Positions 13,290 to 23,500 of a stretch of DNA of 64,000 nt are shown here, piece by piece. The notes below the pieces were generated by a model. It was not told the origin of the DNA, made no database searches, and saw only the letters and a program-made list of their open reading frames with translations. Position 1 is the first letter of the stretch; every line of letters starts with the position of its first letter. The position numbers were made by a program, and so were the translations under genes. Source of the stretch: Tubiluchus corallicola (Eukaryota; Priapulida; Priapulimorpha; Priapulimorphida; Tubiluchidae); NCBI GenBank assembly GCA_030141605.1, contig JAQGDQ010000100.1, positions 124,001-188,000 on the forward strand, given 5' to 3'.

Positions 13290-13811
13290 TTAATTTTGTT
13301 TTGAAAACTGCGTATGTTACAGCAATCTTTAAAAAAAGGAGCTAGGAACATGACAAAAGACCATAGACTTAATTAGTCTAACTTCAGTTGTATGTAAAAT
13401 TTTAGAGGTTATTCTACGAGACAAAATTGTCAATCTCCTGGAAACCAACATGGCTGTAGAGCAGTAAAATCATGTGTCACTAATCTCTTGGAAACTACAG
13501 AGGATTGGCTGGAAATCCTGGATACAGATGGCACAGTGGATGTCATTTACAATGACTTCCTGAAGGCATTTGATCAGATGGCACATGAAAGGCTTTTATG
13601 TAAATTTCAGGCATATGGTATTGACGGTCATTTACTTAGATGGATTCGCAGTTTCCTACAAGGAAGAATGCAAAGTGCGGCAGTAAACGGTTGGAAATCA
13701 GAATGGAGATTAGTCTCAAGTGGTGTTCTACAGGGAAGTATTCTAAGACCAGTTTTATTTATAAATTTCATCAACGATTTACAGAGCATATTCACTTATG
13801 GAAACAAACTA
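13290..13811 (+). pseudogene. LINE reverse transcriptase domain, 5' part, interrupted by a DNA transposon
   Basis: The frame (partly shifted before 13480) shows the standard non-LTR RT blocks: AYVTAIFKKG, then a degenerate YRPISL-type block, KSCVTNLLE, DVIYNDFLKAFD (palm motif A; normally VD.SKAFD), GIDGHLLRWIRSFLQGR, and GVLQGSILRPVLFINFINDL (normally GVPQGSVLGPLLF). The coding sequence stops abruptly at 13811 where a Tigger-like element begins, and resumes after it at 14875. The family is CR1/Jockey-like. It sits only about 170 bp upstream of the GKAP1 start codon, so it could have brought or disrupted promoter sequence. Substitutions at catalytic positions mark it as inactive. Confidence 0.85.
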
Positions 13812-14874
13812 CAGTAGGGGCTGCTTAATAGCCTCACGATTAACAGGCTCAATGGCTTAATTGATTCAAAAACGCTAAGTACGGGCCACTCCTATTTAAC
13901 TGTATATAAAACTGTCGGTATTTGACTCAAATAACTCTGCACAATTGACTCAATATTTTCCTTCACATACTTAAAATAAGCATTTGTATGTGCCCAAAGA
14001 GCTTTTCCTACATTTATGTCATGTTTACTTCGTTTTTATGCACTATAACATTCATAGAAATAGTCATCTTAAGTACAATTTTATTTCTAAGCAGGTACGT
14101 TATTATGTGCAACTAGCATAGTGGTTTTGTTTGAATCTGTTACCCAAGAATTTCTGAAAACTAAATGTAATCACTTGTCTACTGGTTTCCTTTTGAAGCT
14201 CTCGTTTCATGCTTTCACGCTTAATCAGTTAATCATACAGCAAATAACAGCAAAGAGTTAAGACGTTTGAAAAATGGAGCATAAACGTAAAGATCTAACA
14301 ATTAAGGAGAAACTGAAAAATTTAGAGCAGTACAATAAAGTTCTAAAGATGGGGCAGAGGTGTGCAGCAACGCAGTTGAAAATTTCCCCAAGTACTCATG
14401 GCACAATTTAAAAAAGGGATCTGAAATTGAGCAGTCAGCAAGCCAAAGTGCTAAATGTTTTATGTGAATACGTGCATCACACAGCAACATATTTTCAATG
14501 TTTTAATATTTATGAGAAATTTCTTGTGAGCCAACTTCTTCGCAAAAAAGTGAAGAAGCCAACTCTGAAGGAATATGTGTAATTTTCGGAAATAAACGGA
14601 CTTGCGTGATTACTAAAAGTACACTTTTTAATTAATTGCTAATTCACTTTAATAAATTAATATTTTAAAATGATCTTTTAAAATTTTTAACTGCACAAAC
14701 ATTTTAGGCACTACTTCATTTATAAAATTCATTAAAAACCTTTGCAGTGCATACTAAGCTGATGGCTCATACTTATGTACTACTAATACTGCACACATCA
14801 GTTAACAGGTTCAGTCGAAAAACTGGATCAAAACACTTCGGTTCCAAAGTGACCCTCTTAAGTGGTTCATACTG
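13812..14874 (+). mobile_element. Tigger/pogo-like DNA transposon, copy 1 (inserted in the LINE)
   Basis: The 5' end CAGTAGGGGCTGCTTAA and the reverse complement of the 3' end (CAGTATGAACCACTTAA) form imperfect terminal inverted repeats. The element is flanked by the TA duplication typical of Tc1/mariner/pogo. Inside is a broken CENP-B-type DNA-binding domain (14274-14410) and, near 14510-14580, a short stretch similar to the equivalent part of copy 2 (QLLRKK...KPTLKEY). The central transposase (DDE) region is missing. A second, shorter copy lies at 30638-31573. Confidence 0.85.
14274..14410 (+). pseudogene. Remnant of pogo/Tigger transposase: N-terminal CENP-B-like helix-turn-helix
   Basis: An ATG opens a 45-codon frame (EHKRKDLTIKEKLKNLEQYN, then a second helix with AATQLKISPST) that matches the first helix-turn-helix of CENP-B/Tigger transposases. 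That domain binds the terminal repeats. The frame ends at a premature TAA and no catalytic domain follows, so it is non-functional. Confidence 0.8.
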
Positions 14875-15125
14875 TATTTGCGAATGACACCAAAATATAT
14901 GATAGAGTAACCACTGTAGAGGATTAAGAGCACATGCAAACTAATGCAGAACTTGCAGATAAGTGGTGCAAAACTTGTCAAATGAATTTAACCATGTTAA
15001 ATGTAAAATCATGAAAATAGGTAACCAAAATTCACAGTGAATCAAAATATGTCACGAAACATTATAATAGTCTCAGACCAATTGAATACGCATCTGAAGA
15101 AAAAGATCTTGGTATTACAACATCT
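14875..15125 (+). pseudogene. LINE reverse transcriptase domain, 3' part (after the Tigger insertion)
   Basis: Directly after the transposon and its TA duplicate, the RT resumes with the catalytic motif as FANDTK (normally FADDTK). It continues with the ADKWCKTCQMNLT block and ends near an EKDLGI motif, where similarity is lost. One of the catalytic aspartates is replaced by asparagine and there are stops, so the copy is dead. Removing the insertion plus one TA makes the frame collinear with the upstream part. Confidence 0.8.
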
Positions 15126-15231
15126 AATCTAATCTAACAACAACAAGCTTTAGTTTACAAGTCACAGTCATGATATATCGCAGAAGGTACACAGCAGATT
15201 ACCGTTAATTAAATACTTCAGATACTAGATC

Positions 15232-15279
15232 TTAATCAATCTTTACAGGTCTATGGTAAGGCCTGTAAAGATTGATTAA
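15232..15279. repeat. Perfect 18-bp inverted repeat (hairpin) between two LINE pieces
   Basis: TTAATCAATCTTTACAGG at 15232-15249 is followed by a 12-nt loop and its exact reverse complement at 15262-15279. It lies just between the end of the RT fragment and the start of the endonuclease fragment. Perfect arms in otherwise decayed DNA suggest a recent inverted duplication at a repair or template-switch junction. Confidence 0.85.
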
Positions 15280-15289
15280 TTACTTTTGG

Positions 15290-16214
15290 CCGCTATTTTG
15301 GAGAGGTGCTTGAAACAGTGGATCATTTTCAAAATCCTCCGGACATCGTTGCTATTTCAGAAACAAGATTACATGAAAATACACCCTTTTTCTTCAATAT
15401 ACCAGAGTACATTTTTCTTAGAAAAGACTCGCTTACTGCTGCTGATGTGGTAGGTCAATATATTAGAAAAAATCTTAAATTTAAAGTTATTAATGAAACT
15501 CAATTTAACTGCGAAAAATATACATCCGACTTACCTCACTCTGTTAGAAGAATAGCTGTAGAGGATTTATGGGTCAAGATAAAAACATCAAGAAATAAAT
15601 CACCTATATTATTTGGCGTCGTGTACAGGCACTCCAACAAATCTGCCAGTCACTTTAATGAAGAAATGGAAAAGATCTTAAACTTTATCAATTCGTCAGA
15701 AAGGACAGCTTTTATTTGCGGGGACATGAATATTAATTTACTTTAACACGAAGACATTTCTTCAGTTACCAACTGTATAAATATGTTATTCTCAAATAGG
15801 TTTCATCCAGTTATCAGTCAACCAACTCGCATTACTAACAACTCACAAACCTTAATTGATCATATTTATACTAATGAGTTTCAAAATCCCATCACTGCTG
15901 GCATCATTCAGTATGAAGTGGCTGACCATCTGCCTATCTTTGCAATTGTTAACTCTTAATGTGCAAGTAAGAGTAAGTCTCAAATACAAATAAGAGATAC
16001 TAAAAGACTTATTCCTGCGAACTTTTTGAGCGATTTGGGACATTCGCTTTCTAATATTTTCAATAGTCAACTTAATGTAAATTATACTTTTTCCCATTTC
16101 TTGGAATCATTTGAAACCACCCTTAATAAACATGTCCCGATTCGTACACTTAGTAAAAGGGAAACAATATCCTTTCGAAAACCCTGGAATAAGGTTGGTG
16201 AATTCTATAAATGA
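15290..16214 (+). pseudogene. LINE 5' fragment: apurinic-type endonuclease domain
   Basis: The plus-strand frame encodes an APE-like endonuclease of a CR1/Jockey-type LINE. Visible blocks: PDIVAISETRL (catalytic E), VVYRHSN, TAFICGDMNINLL (GD.N motif), QTLIDHIYTN, and ADHLPIFAIV (final SDH-type block). An in-frame stop at about 15744 and another at about 15957 interrupt it. After the endonuclease the frame runs on through a linker to KPWNK (a KPW motif normally lies just before the RT) and stops at 16214. There the minus-strand BEL/Pao relic begins. The RT of this copy is missing. Confidence 0.85.
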
Positions 16215-18650
16215 TTAGATGCATGAAACGCTTGACTTCTTGTGACAGAGCAACTGACGAATCATGATCATTGGAGTTTAGCTTTACCATCCTTGGAACA
16301 CCTAAGAGACTAATGAGTTCCTTGGGTCGTACGGAAAATCGAAAGACGGAATTCTCCACACTTCCAGGAGGAGAGGGACAACCAGGAACTTAATGCACTA
16401 AAACGCACTCTTTAAATGCAGTTTCATCACCTTTCCTTTCAGGATCAACTATATCAACTACACCCCAGCCAAGATCTCTTTGTTGGGCAAAGGGGCCATT
16501 CCCAACTGGAGGAATGACATCTTTAGCATGAGTGCAGGGCTACAGTTATAGCCTATTACCAATCCAATCTTGAAGTGGGACGAGATGTGACTTAATAGCA
16601 CTGAGATGGGGCCACTGATTTGCTATCCCAGGTGTGGGTACATGAAATTTATCTGCTGGCACACTGTCACGAGAGTACGCTACAGGAATTGATATCATAA
16701 TATCAGAATTGTACACACGTATCTGCAACCCTCTGACCTCTGTACTATCGATCATTTTATTTGCAGCTAACATTGTTGACAAACAAATCTTAGTAGTTTG
16801 CCCATTTCCCCTGTAGCTCACAGAGTATCCTCAAGTATAAAAGAGGTGTCGGATTGTGTATCCAATAAAGCATACGCTAGACATGTATGCTCTTGACTAT
16901 TGCTATCATTGCTATCAATTTGGCGTGTTTGGCTCATAACAATTTCTTGGACTGTCACCATGAAAAGCTGTTGGATGACAAATTTTACAAATGTTACAAG
17001 TGTCACGTCGAGAACATGTTCTCAATACATGGCCCTTTCTTAAGTACCCAAAACATAACTGATTTTCTCTTGTGAAGGTCTTCCTAAGTTCCAGGGCCTA
17101 GAAATAGCTTACAATCCTTGAGAAAATGACCTGTCTTCTTGCACATGAAGCAGTGCACTTCACCAGAGCTCGCCACTCGCGCATGTTAGTAGCGAATGAA
17201 GTGGAACCTCTAGGCTCCTTAGAGTCACATGGTCTTGGTGAAGCAGACGGATTAACAGCTTTTAGTGACGTAACTGGGTCACAAGCAGTAGAAGCCTCAT
17301 TTCTAATGAAGTCAGCAAATTTTGCAAAGGTGGGAATCCGAATCCACGTTGCTTGTGCTCCACTGCTAACCCGCTCCATCGGAGCACAAGCCATTCGGGG
17401 AGTTTTGCTAGCAATTTGCGGTTCTCCCTTTCGTCATCTAACATGGATAAGCTAGTGATAGTTTTCTGTGCACTCTTACTCTTACAGCATATTTACGTAG
17501 GGCTATGGGGTCACGTGGAGAAATTTTGGCAATTTTTCCAGTCGATCTCTAAAGGCATTAGCAAGGATGAAAGAATCACCAAAGCATTCATCCAGTAAAG
17601 CTTTGGCCTCTACATAAGATTCTTCAGAGGCAATGAGAAAGTATCCCTCTACAGCTTCCTTGGCAGATCCACCTAAATACTGCTTGAGATGGTATATTTT
17701 CTCAAAAGGCGGTATAGGCTGATGCTCTACTAGAGTGTCAAATGCCATTTTTCAAGCTTGGTATTTTAATGGATCACCAGTGAAGATTCCGGGTTCTGAG
17801 GGAGGAAGCCTGTTGCTCTCTGTTGCGTAACTGATATGTGTAAATCGACAAGATCTTGTCTAATGTACTGATATTGTGGAGAATAATCGGGTGTAGATGT
17901 GTAGTGAGATGTTACCCCTGATATAGAGGTACAACTGAATCTACTGGCAGGAGTATATATAGTAGTATAGTTAAACTTTGGTGCAATATCTGAAATATTA
18001 TCTGTTGCAGGTGTAGGAAAAGGCACAGCAGATTGTTTGAAGTTGTAGCAAGGTACATTTGTAGGAGTAAGTCTTGCAGCAGAAACGTTCATTGGTAGAT
18101 AATTTGAAACTGCAACATGTGTGGTATGCATACTGGGTTACCTAAATTCTGATTGCCTAAATAAACTAGCTGCAACGTTATTACCTGGCACGCTGTACCC
18201 ACATGACAACATGAATGGTTGACTGATGAGTTTATCACCTGTTGTAATTAATGAAAGGCCCGTTTGTATAGGTTCTGTTTGATTAATATTGTTCTCATAT
18301 GATATTGAATTCTTTGATTCAGTCGTGTCATCTGAATGCAAGCTAGGTGGTGGACTAGTCTCAGATCCCAAAAAGAATTGATTGAGGGTAATTTCTAATG
18401 GCTGATGCCCTCTCGTCATCACTTAATGCTTCAGAAGCTTTTAAATTTTCGAGCAGCTCAAGCTGTTCCAGCTCAGCCCGCTTTTTTACAAACTGAAGTT
18501 TGGCCGTGGCACCCAACAATTACTATCTACCGGATCATATCATTAGTGCCACCACCTACAAAAATATTCTACGTAAATAAAACATCCAAGAGAGATTGGA
18601 GGGCTAAAAAGAGGTCCTTTATGCTTAATCTCTATCCAAGCTGAAAGCTG
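16215..18650 (-). pseudogene. BEL/Pao-type LTR retrotransposon relic: gag and protease only
   Basis: Read on the minus strand in broken frames. From 18422 to 17766 lies a Ser/Thr/Pro/Gln-rich N-terminal region. 17748-17503 has the Pao gag core (PPFEKIYHLKQYLGG, then EAVEGY and YVEAKALLDECFG). 17444-17262 follows as a charged helical segment. A CX2CX4HX4C zinc knuckle (17152-17111) and a second Cys/His cluster come next, then a retropepsin-like ALLDTQSDTSF (DTQS in place of DTGS) at about 16960-16900. Several stops and frameshifts separate these parts. No reverse transcriptase, RNase H, integrase or LTR was seen, so the element is truncated and inactive. The plus-strand frames over this interval are antisense shadows. 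Confidence 0.8.
17111..17152 (-). pseudogene. Zinc knuckle of the BEL/Pao relic
   Basis: The minus-strand translation gives the CCHC spacing C-X2-C-X4-H-X4-C. This is the nucleic-acid-binding motif expected between gag and protease in BEL/Pao elements, and it lies in the expected order. Confidence 0.8.
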
Positions 18651-20560
18651 TAGGTTTTATTTCTGGAGCTTGATTTCTTTGCAAATGGTATTATGTTTCT
18701 GAAGACGAGCTCACTGGAAAAAGTGAAGTGTAGTAATTTGAGAGAATAAGCTGGGAGTCAAGTTTCAAGTTTCATCTGTTTATTACAATTAAACATGAAC
18801 AATCGTCGAGTCTGTGTGAAAAAATGCATATATGGCAAATTAATTAAGAACAGCTAATATCAAATTAATAACGAATTAACAATAATGCTGCATTTCGCCA
18901 AGGCCACTCATTAGAAAAGTAAAAAAGGGGTCGGATATGAAAAAGGGAGGGAAAGAGGGATGGTAATGGAAACGCAACAGATAATCGATGTGTTTAATGC
19001 AACATGGACAAAGATACACCCAATGGCTAACAGAATTTATAAAGGAGAAGCAATGTGCAACACTACGTCCAATAGAAATCGCATACGTAGCAATTTGTAA
19101 GCTGACATACACTAGTGCATGTTCATGTTAGAGTCAGTGAGTCTTAGGCACCCTTGATTTGCTAGGTCTCTTATAAAACTTTAAATTGGTCGTAGAAACA
19201 CACACCTCGTAATACAAATGATTATTCCTCATTATTAATGACAATGTGTATGGTGGAGTGCAGCTCGAGTCAACATAGGTTGTCTGTACCGCATATAGGT
19301 GTCACTTTATAACAAAATTGAAAAATGACGCAAACTGCTGAAATGGTAACCACGTGCGCTTCGACGTCTTCCAAGTTTTTGAAAAATTCCAAAAGTTACA
19401 CTTTCTCAAAATATTTATTTTATTAATCTGCTTATGATTTATTTGCTTATTCTACAAATTTTAGCTACAGTGTCCAACTCACTGTTGCTTCTTAGAACTT
19501 TTGTAGTGCCTGACTAATTGTTGTTTCTGAGTGAGAATGATCATACTTTTTAGCAGCTTAGTAGAACGGTTGCTTAGAAATGTAACTCTCGAATGAAAGG
19601 CAGTATCAGCGTGGTGATGTAAAACTTCATTTATTAAGTGCTTTTATTTCCCGAATTGAAATCTTATTGTTTAGATAGGATTTTTTAATCCCAGCTGGAT
19701 TCCAGACACCTAAGTGGTTGAACAATGAGTGTATCAATGACTGAATTAAACCAATAAATGTTATACTTGAAACCATTGAGATGCTTTTTAATAATATGAA
19801 TGTCATGTCAGTTAATATAGCATTTACTAAAACCTATATAGCTTATAACCAGTGTTTTTATAAAATTAGTTCTTGAGAAAAATTGCCCAAAACTTATTTT
19901 TTGTATACGAATTATGCCTAATTAATGGTGCGGCGTAAAAATGGCACGGTAAAAACGGCACTAGAAAAAATGGTACAGAAAAGAATGGCACGGTAAAAAT
20001 GGCAAAGGAAAAAATGACACAGATAAAAATGGCACAGATGGAGAAGTGGGAAAAATGTAGGTATTTGCTGCAATTGAAATAATAATTTCGAACAAAGTTA
20101 GGAGAAAAGTTATCATAATGTGTGAGTAATTGTAAAAAAAGGTAATTTAGATAGAAAAATTAAAAAAAGACAAAGTTATTTTAGGAATTCAAGATTTTAG
20201 ACAATTCAACAATTGAGTTGTAATTCCAAAAACCTAGAATACCATAACATTGTCAGTCTCTACACATTTATTAGAATAGTTTTAGTGAAATGGTGAGGTA
20301 TTTAGGATGAGTGACACTTTGTGACACGAGGGTTAAATTTTCCACAAATACTGATGAATTTGCTAAGCCACTTACCAGACAATCAGCTTATATAGGAACT
20401 GCAAATTACTAATGGTGCCATATTTTACAAAGACTAATTTTAAGCAATGTTTATTTAAAAGCAGATTAATTATAAAACACTTTCAACTGCTGGGTAAAAG
20501 ATCTCACTGAAATCGTTGGCAATTGTACTCTGGATACGTTATTAAGTAAAAGGTTGCCTT
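18651..20560. other. Intergenic stretch upstream of the filamin-NHL gene
   Basis: No coding exon or recognisable domain is seen. In particular there is no cysteine-rich segment that could encode a RING or B-box for the downstream gene. The interval contains a short minisatellite (19927-20040) and presumably the promoter and 5' UTR of the downstream gene, neither of which shows a clear motif. Confidence 0.5.
19927..20040 (+). repeat. Minisatellite, about 14-17 bp unit, around 7 copies
   Basis: Imperfect head-to-tail copies of a unit like 'atggcacggtaaaa' run without a break. It lies about 520 bp upstream of the first coding exon of the filamin-NHL gene, so copy-number variation could affect its promoter. 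That effect is speculation. Confidence 0.8.
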
Positions 20561-23500
20561 ATGAAGCGCAAAATGTCTACCTGTGACAATATTTCGAGTT
20601 CTAAAAGACTAGAAACCGATAATGGTTCAGTAATGTAAGTTTGTTTCAGCATTTATATTACAAAATTACAAAACATTATTATTGCTTTTACTAAATTTTT
20701 TCAACAAAATTAACTGCTAGGGCCATTTGCCGCTAGATCTTTATTATTATGTTCTGGGATTTCTTCTTTAATATTTTTTTCACCAAAAAGTGAATTTGAA
20801 TGACAAAAAGAATTTTTGGGATGAGAATGGTTATCTTTAGTATTTCTTTAACTAGTTTACTGTTGAAATACCATTATTTAAAATGTCTCTCTATTATTGT
20901 TCATTGTTTGTTCATTACTCCATTAGTTGTTCATCGTTGAAGCAACCAAGAATACACAGCATTTTGCTAAATCACATTTGCTATGGTAAAGCAAGGACTT
21001 AACTGTATTAGTAATATTATAACGCTGGTCGAATTGCACTTAATACTAATTATTCATCTGTTGAGTTGATTCAGGGTAAAAACGACAATTACCTTAATTG
21101 TCTAGAATTTCTAAAGAATATTTATTTCTAAATTCCCAGTGACAATTTACTGAAACAACTGATTTTTTGTTAACAGTACCTGTGTCTAAATTGCCTGGAC
21201 CTTTTTAAATTTTTTCTTATACAACTTTGCTCCTAATTTTTATTAAATGTTTCACTTGAACAATAATTTATTTTTCAGAATCATTGAGCAAGATCAGAAG
21301 CCTGGTGACAGTATCGAAACTGCCTTAGCAAATGCTAATGATAGAATGGTTGCTAATAAAGCCATGATAACTAGGTAAGTAGAATAATGAGAGATCTTGA
21401 CCAGTTATGACTCTGTTATGATTAGCAGCTAAACTTTCAGCTTTGCTTACAAGGCACTTCATAATTGTCTGTTATTGGTTAATAGGAGTTGAAAATATTT
21501 AAATTGAATAAAACCTAATTTTGCATAAAATCCAAAAGCTCAGAATAACTTATTTATTTATTTGCTTTCTTAAACAATTTTTAGACATTAAAACAATTAT
21601 CATAAAAACTTGTTTTATATACAACACATTTATTTTTTCATTTAGTGATGTTCAAAATGATGTGTATATATTACTGTAGTGCTTTCGTTGAGTGACCGCT
21701 AAGCACTTGACTTTTTGCTTGAAGTATGTCTGTCATCTGTCAGTGTTGCAACCCTTTTCTGGGTTACCAAAAATGTGGCCACACTGACATGGAAGAATGA
21801 GTACTTAACACTTACTGTCATAAACAGTAGGACTGCTTCATTGTGCACCGCATGCTAAACTTTCTGACAAAAATGTTTTTTGCTTTATTGCTTGTGCGGG
21901 TGTAATTTGCTGTTTTATGCATGACATTGCTACTATGAACCCTTCTTGTGTAGATGCTTTGTAATAGACTATATTGACTTATCTAATGATACACATAGGC
22001 TTATTTTTAATATCTTTGAGTTTTTAGTTATCTACATAGAATGTGTATTTTTATGTTAGTTAAATCATCTAAAATTTCATTAATTTACATATTTTTGGCT
22101 TGCCATACTCATGTATGTAATTTTAAAAATAGATCATATTATTTTCATACCTGTCTTAATATTACATTACAAAATGTATTTTTGATTTTAGTTTATTTAT
22201 TGGCACGCAGTACACAAAAACTAATACTAAAAACTGAACTAAACTTTTTATTAACTAAACTAAACTAAACATTTAATGCAACACATTAGCGTGTTTAAAT
22301 TTTGTAATCACACGTCTTGCATTGCAAATGTAATTGTAATTGATTTGCTCTCTGCTGACTATTTTTACTTCAGGCTGGACGGAATAATGCAACTTGTTTA
22401 TGTAAAGCGGGACAAGTGTTACACAAGGATAACTGAACTGTTTGGCAAATTAATGCAGCAACTTAGAAACTTACAAGACAGTACACTTGCTGATCTAAAT
22501 GTAGCTGTACATAACAAGCAGGTATTTCTGAAATTTTTTTATGTTTTTTTCATTTGTTTTTTCATATTTAATAGCGCATTGTGTGTACACTTACTGATCT
22601 AAACACATGTGTATTCATAAAAAGCAGCCAATTTTTTGAGTTTAATTGTGTTTCAATTGTACAATTGTACAATGATTCATTTTTACCTCTGATTAAATTC
22701 TTACAGGTTGCTATATCTGAGCTATGTTCTGAATTAAGAGGTAACAATCAGCAGCTACAGACTATTATTAAAACAGTGGAAAATATGGTTAAGGTAACAT
22801 ACCTAGTTTACTTTGCGAGCTATGTCCAATATTTTGCATCCGTTTCATGGCATTCTAATACAATAATTGCTTACCTGTGTAAGAAAACTACTCGTATATA
22901 TTTCCTACTCTGTTTTCACTTCAATAATATCACACTGAGAATGCAAGGAAAATGGCAGATGGAATTGTTGTCCAGAAATCAGAAAATTTCCGATTTTTTG
23001 CAAAAACCCATGCAGCAAGAAAGTACATTTCACACAGAAACTAGATTACTAATGTATACGGATAAACCATATTCACTACAATGTTGTTGTACTATAATGA
23101 AATAAGACGGCAATGTATTGACAATGCAGAGAAATAATCGGGAGAAATTCTAGATTTTGTTCGGAGTCAACCCCAGATACATACGATGAGTTGTTGGCTT
23201 TGCTATATTACTTCACTGCAAAAAATAATTTAAACTTTAGACACTGAATTGACCCTCTAATTAACCATTTGGTAACCCTGAGGTAACAAACTTAACCATA
23301 TGTCTTTGCTCCGAATCACGCTTCACAATTTCAGTCAAAGTCATAAGTGTGTCGAGAACAAGAATAAAATTTGTATTTATTTTCCGTTAATGCATTAGAC
23401 TGAACGTTTTTATCTATAGTTTGTTTTCAAAAAGTACTATTAGTGTTTGATGTCCATTGACGTGTCACCTATATATTTTTGTAAGTGAAAGCAATAAACA

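Noticed and set aside
17126..17455. 109-codon plus-strand ORF
   Set aside because: It is antisense to the zinc-knuckle region of the BEL/Pao relic, whose minus-strand motifs are clear.
22581..23105. 174-codon ORF
   Set aside because: Only 22707-22793 is exon. The remainder reads through both splice sites into intron and has no recognisable domain.
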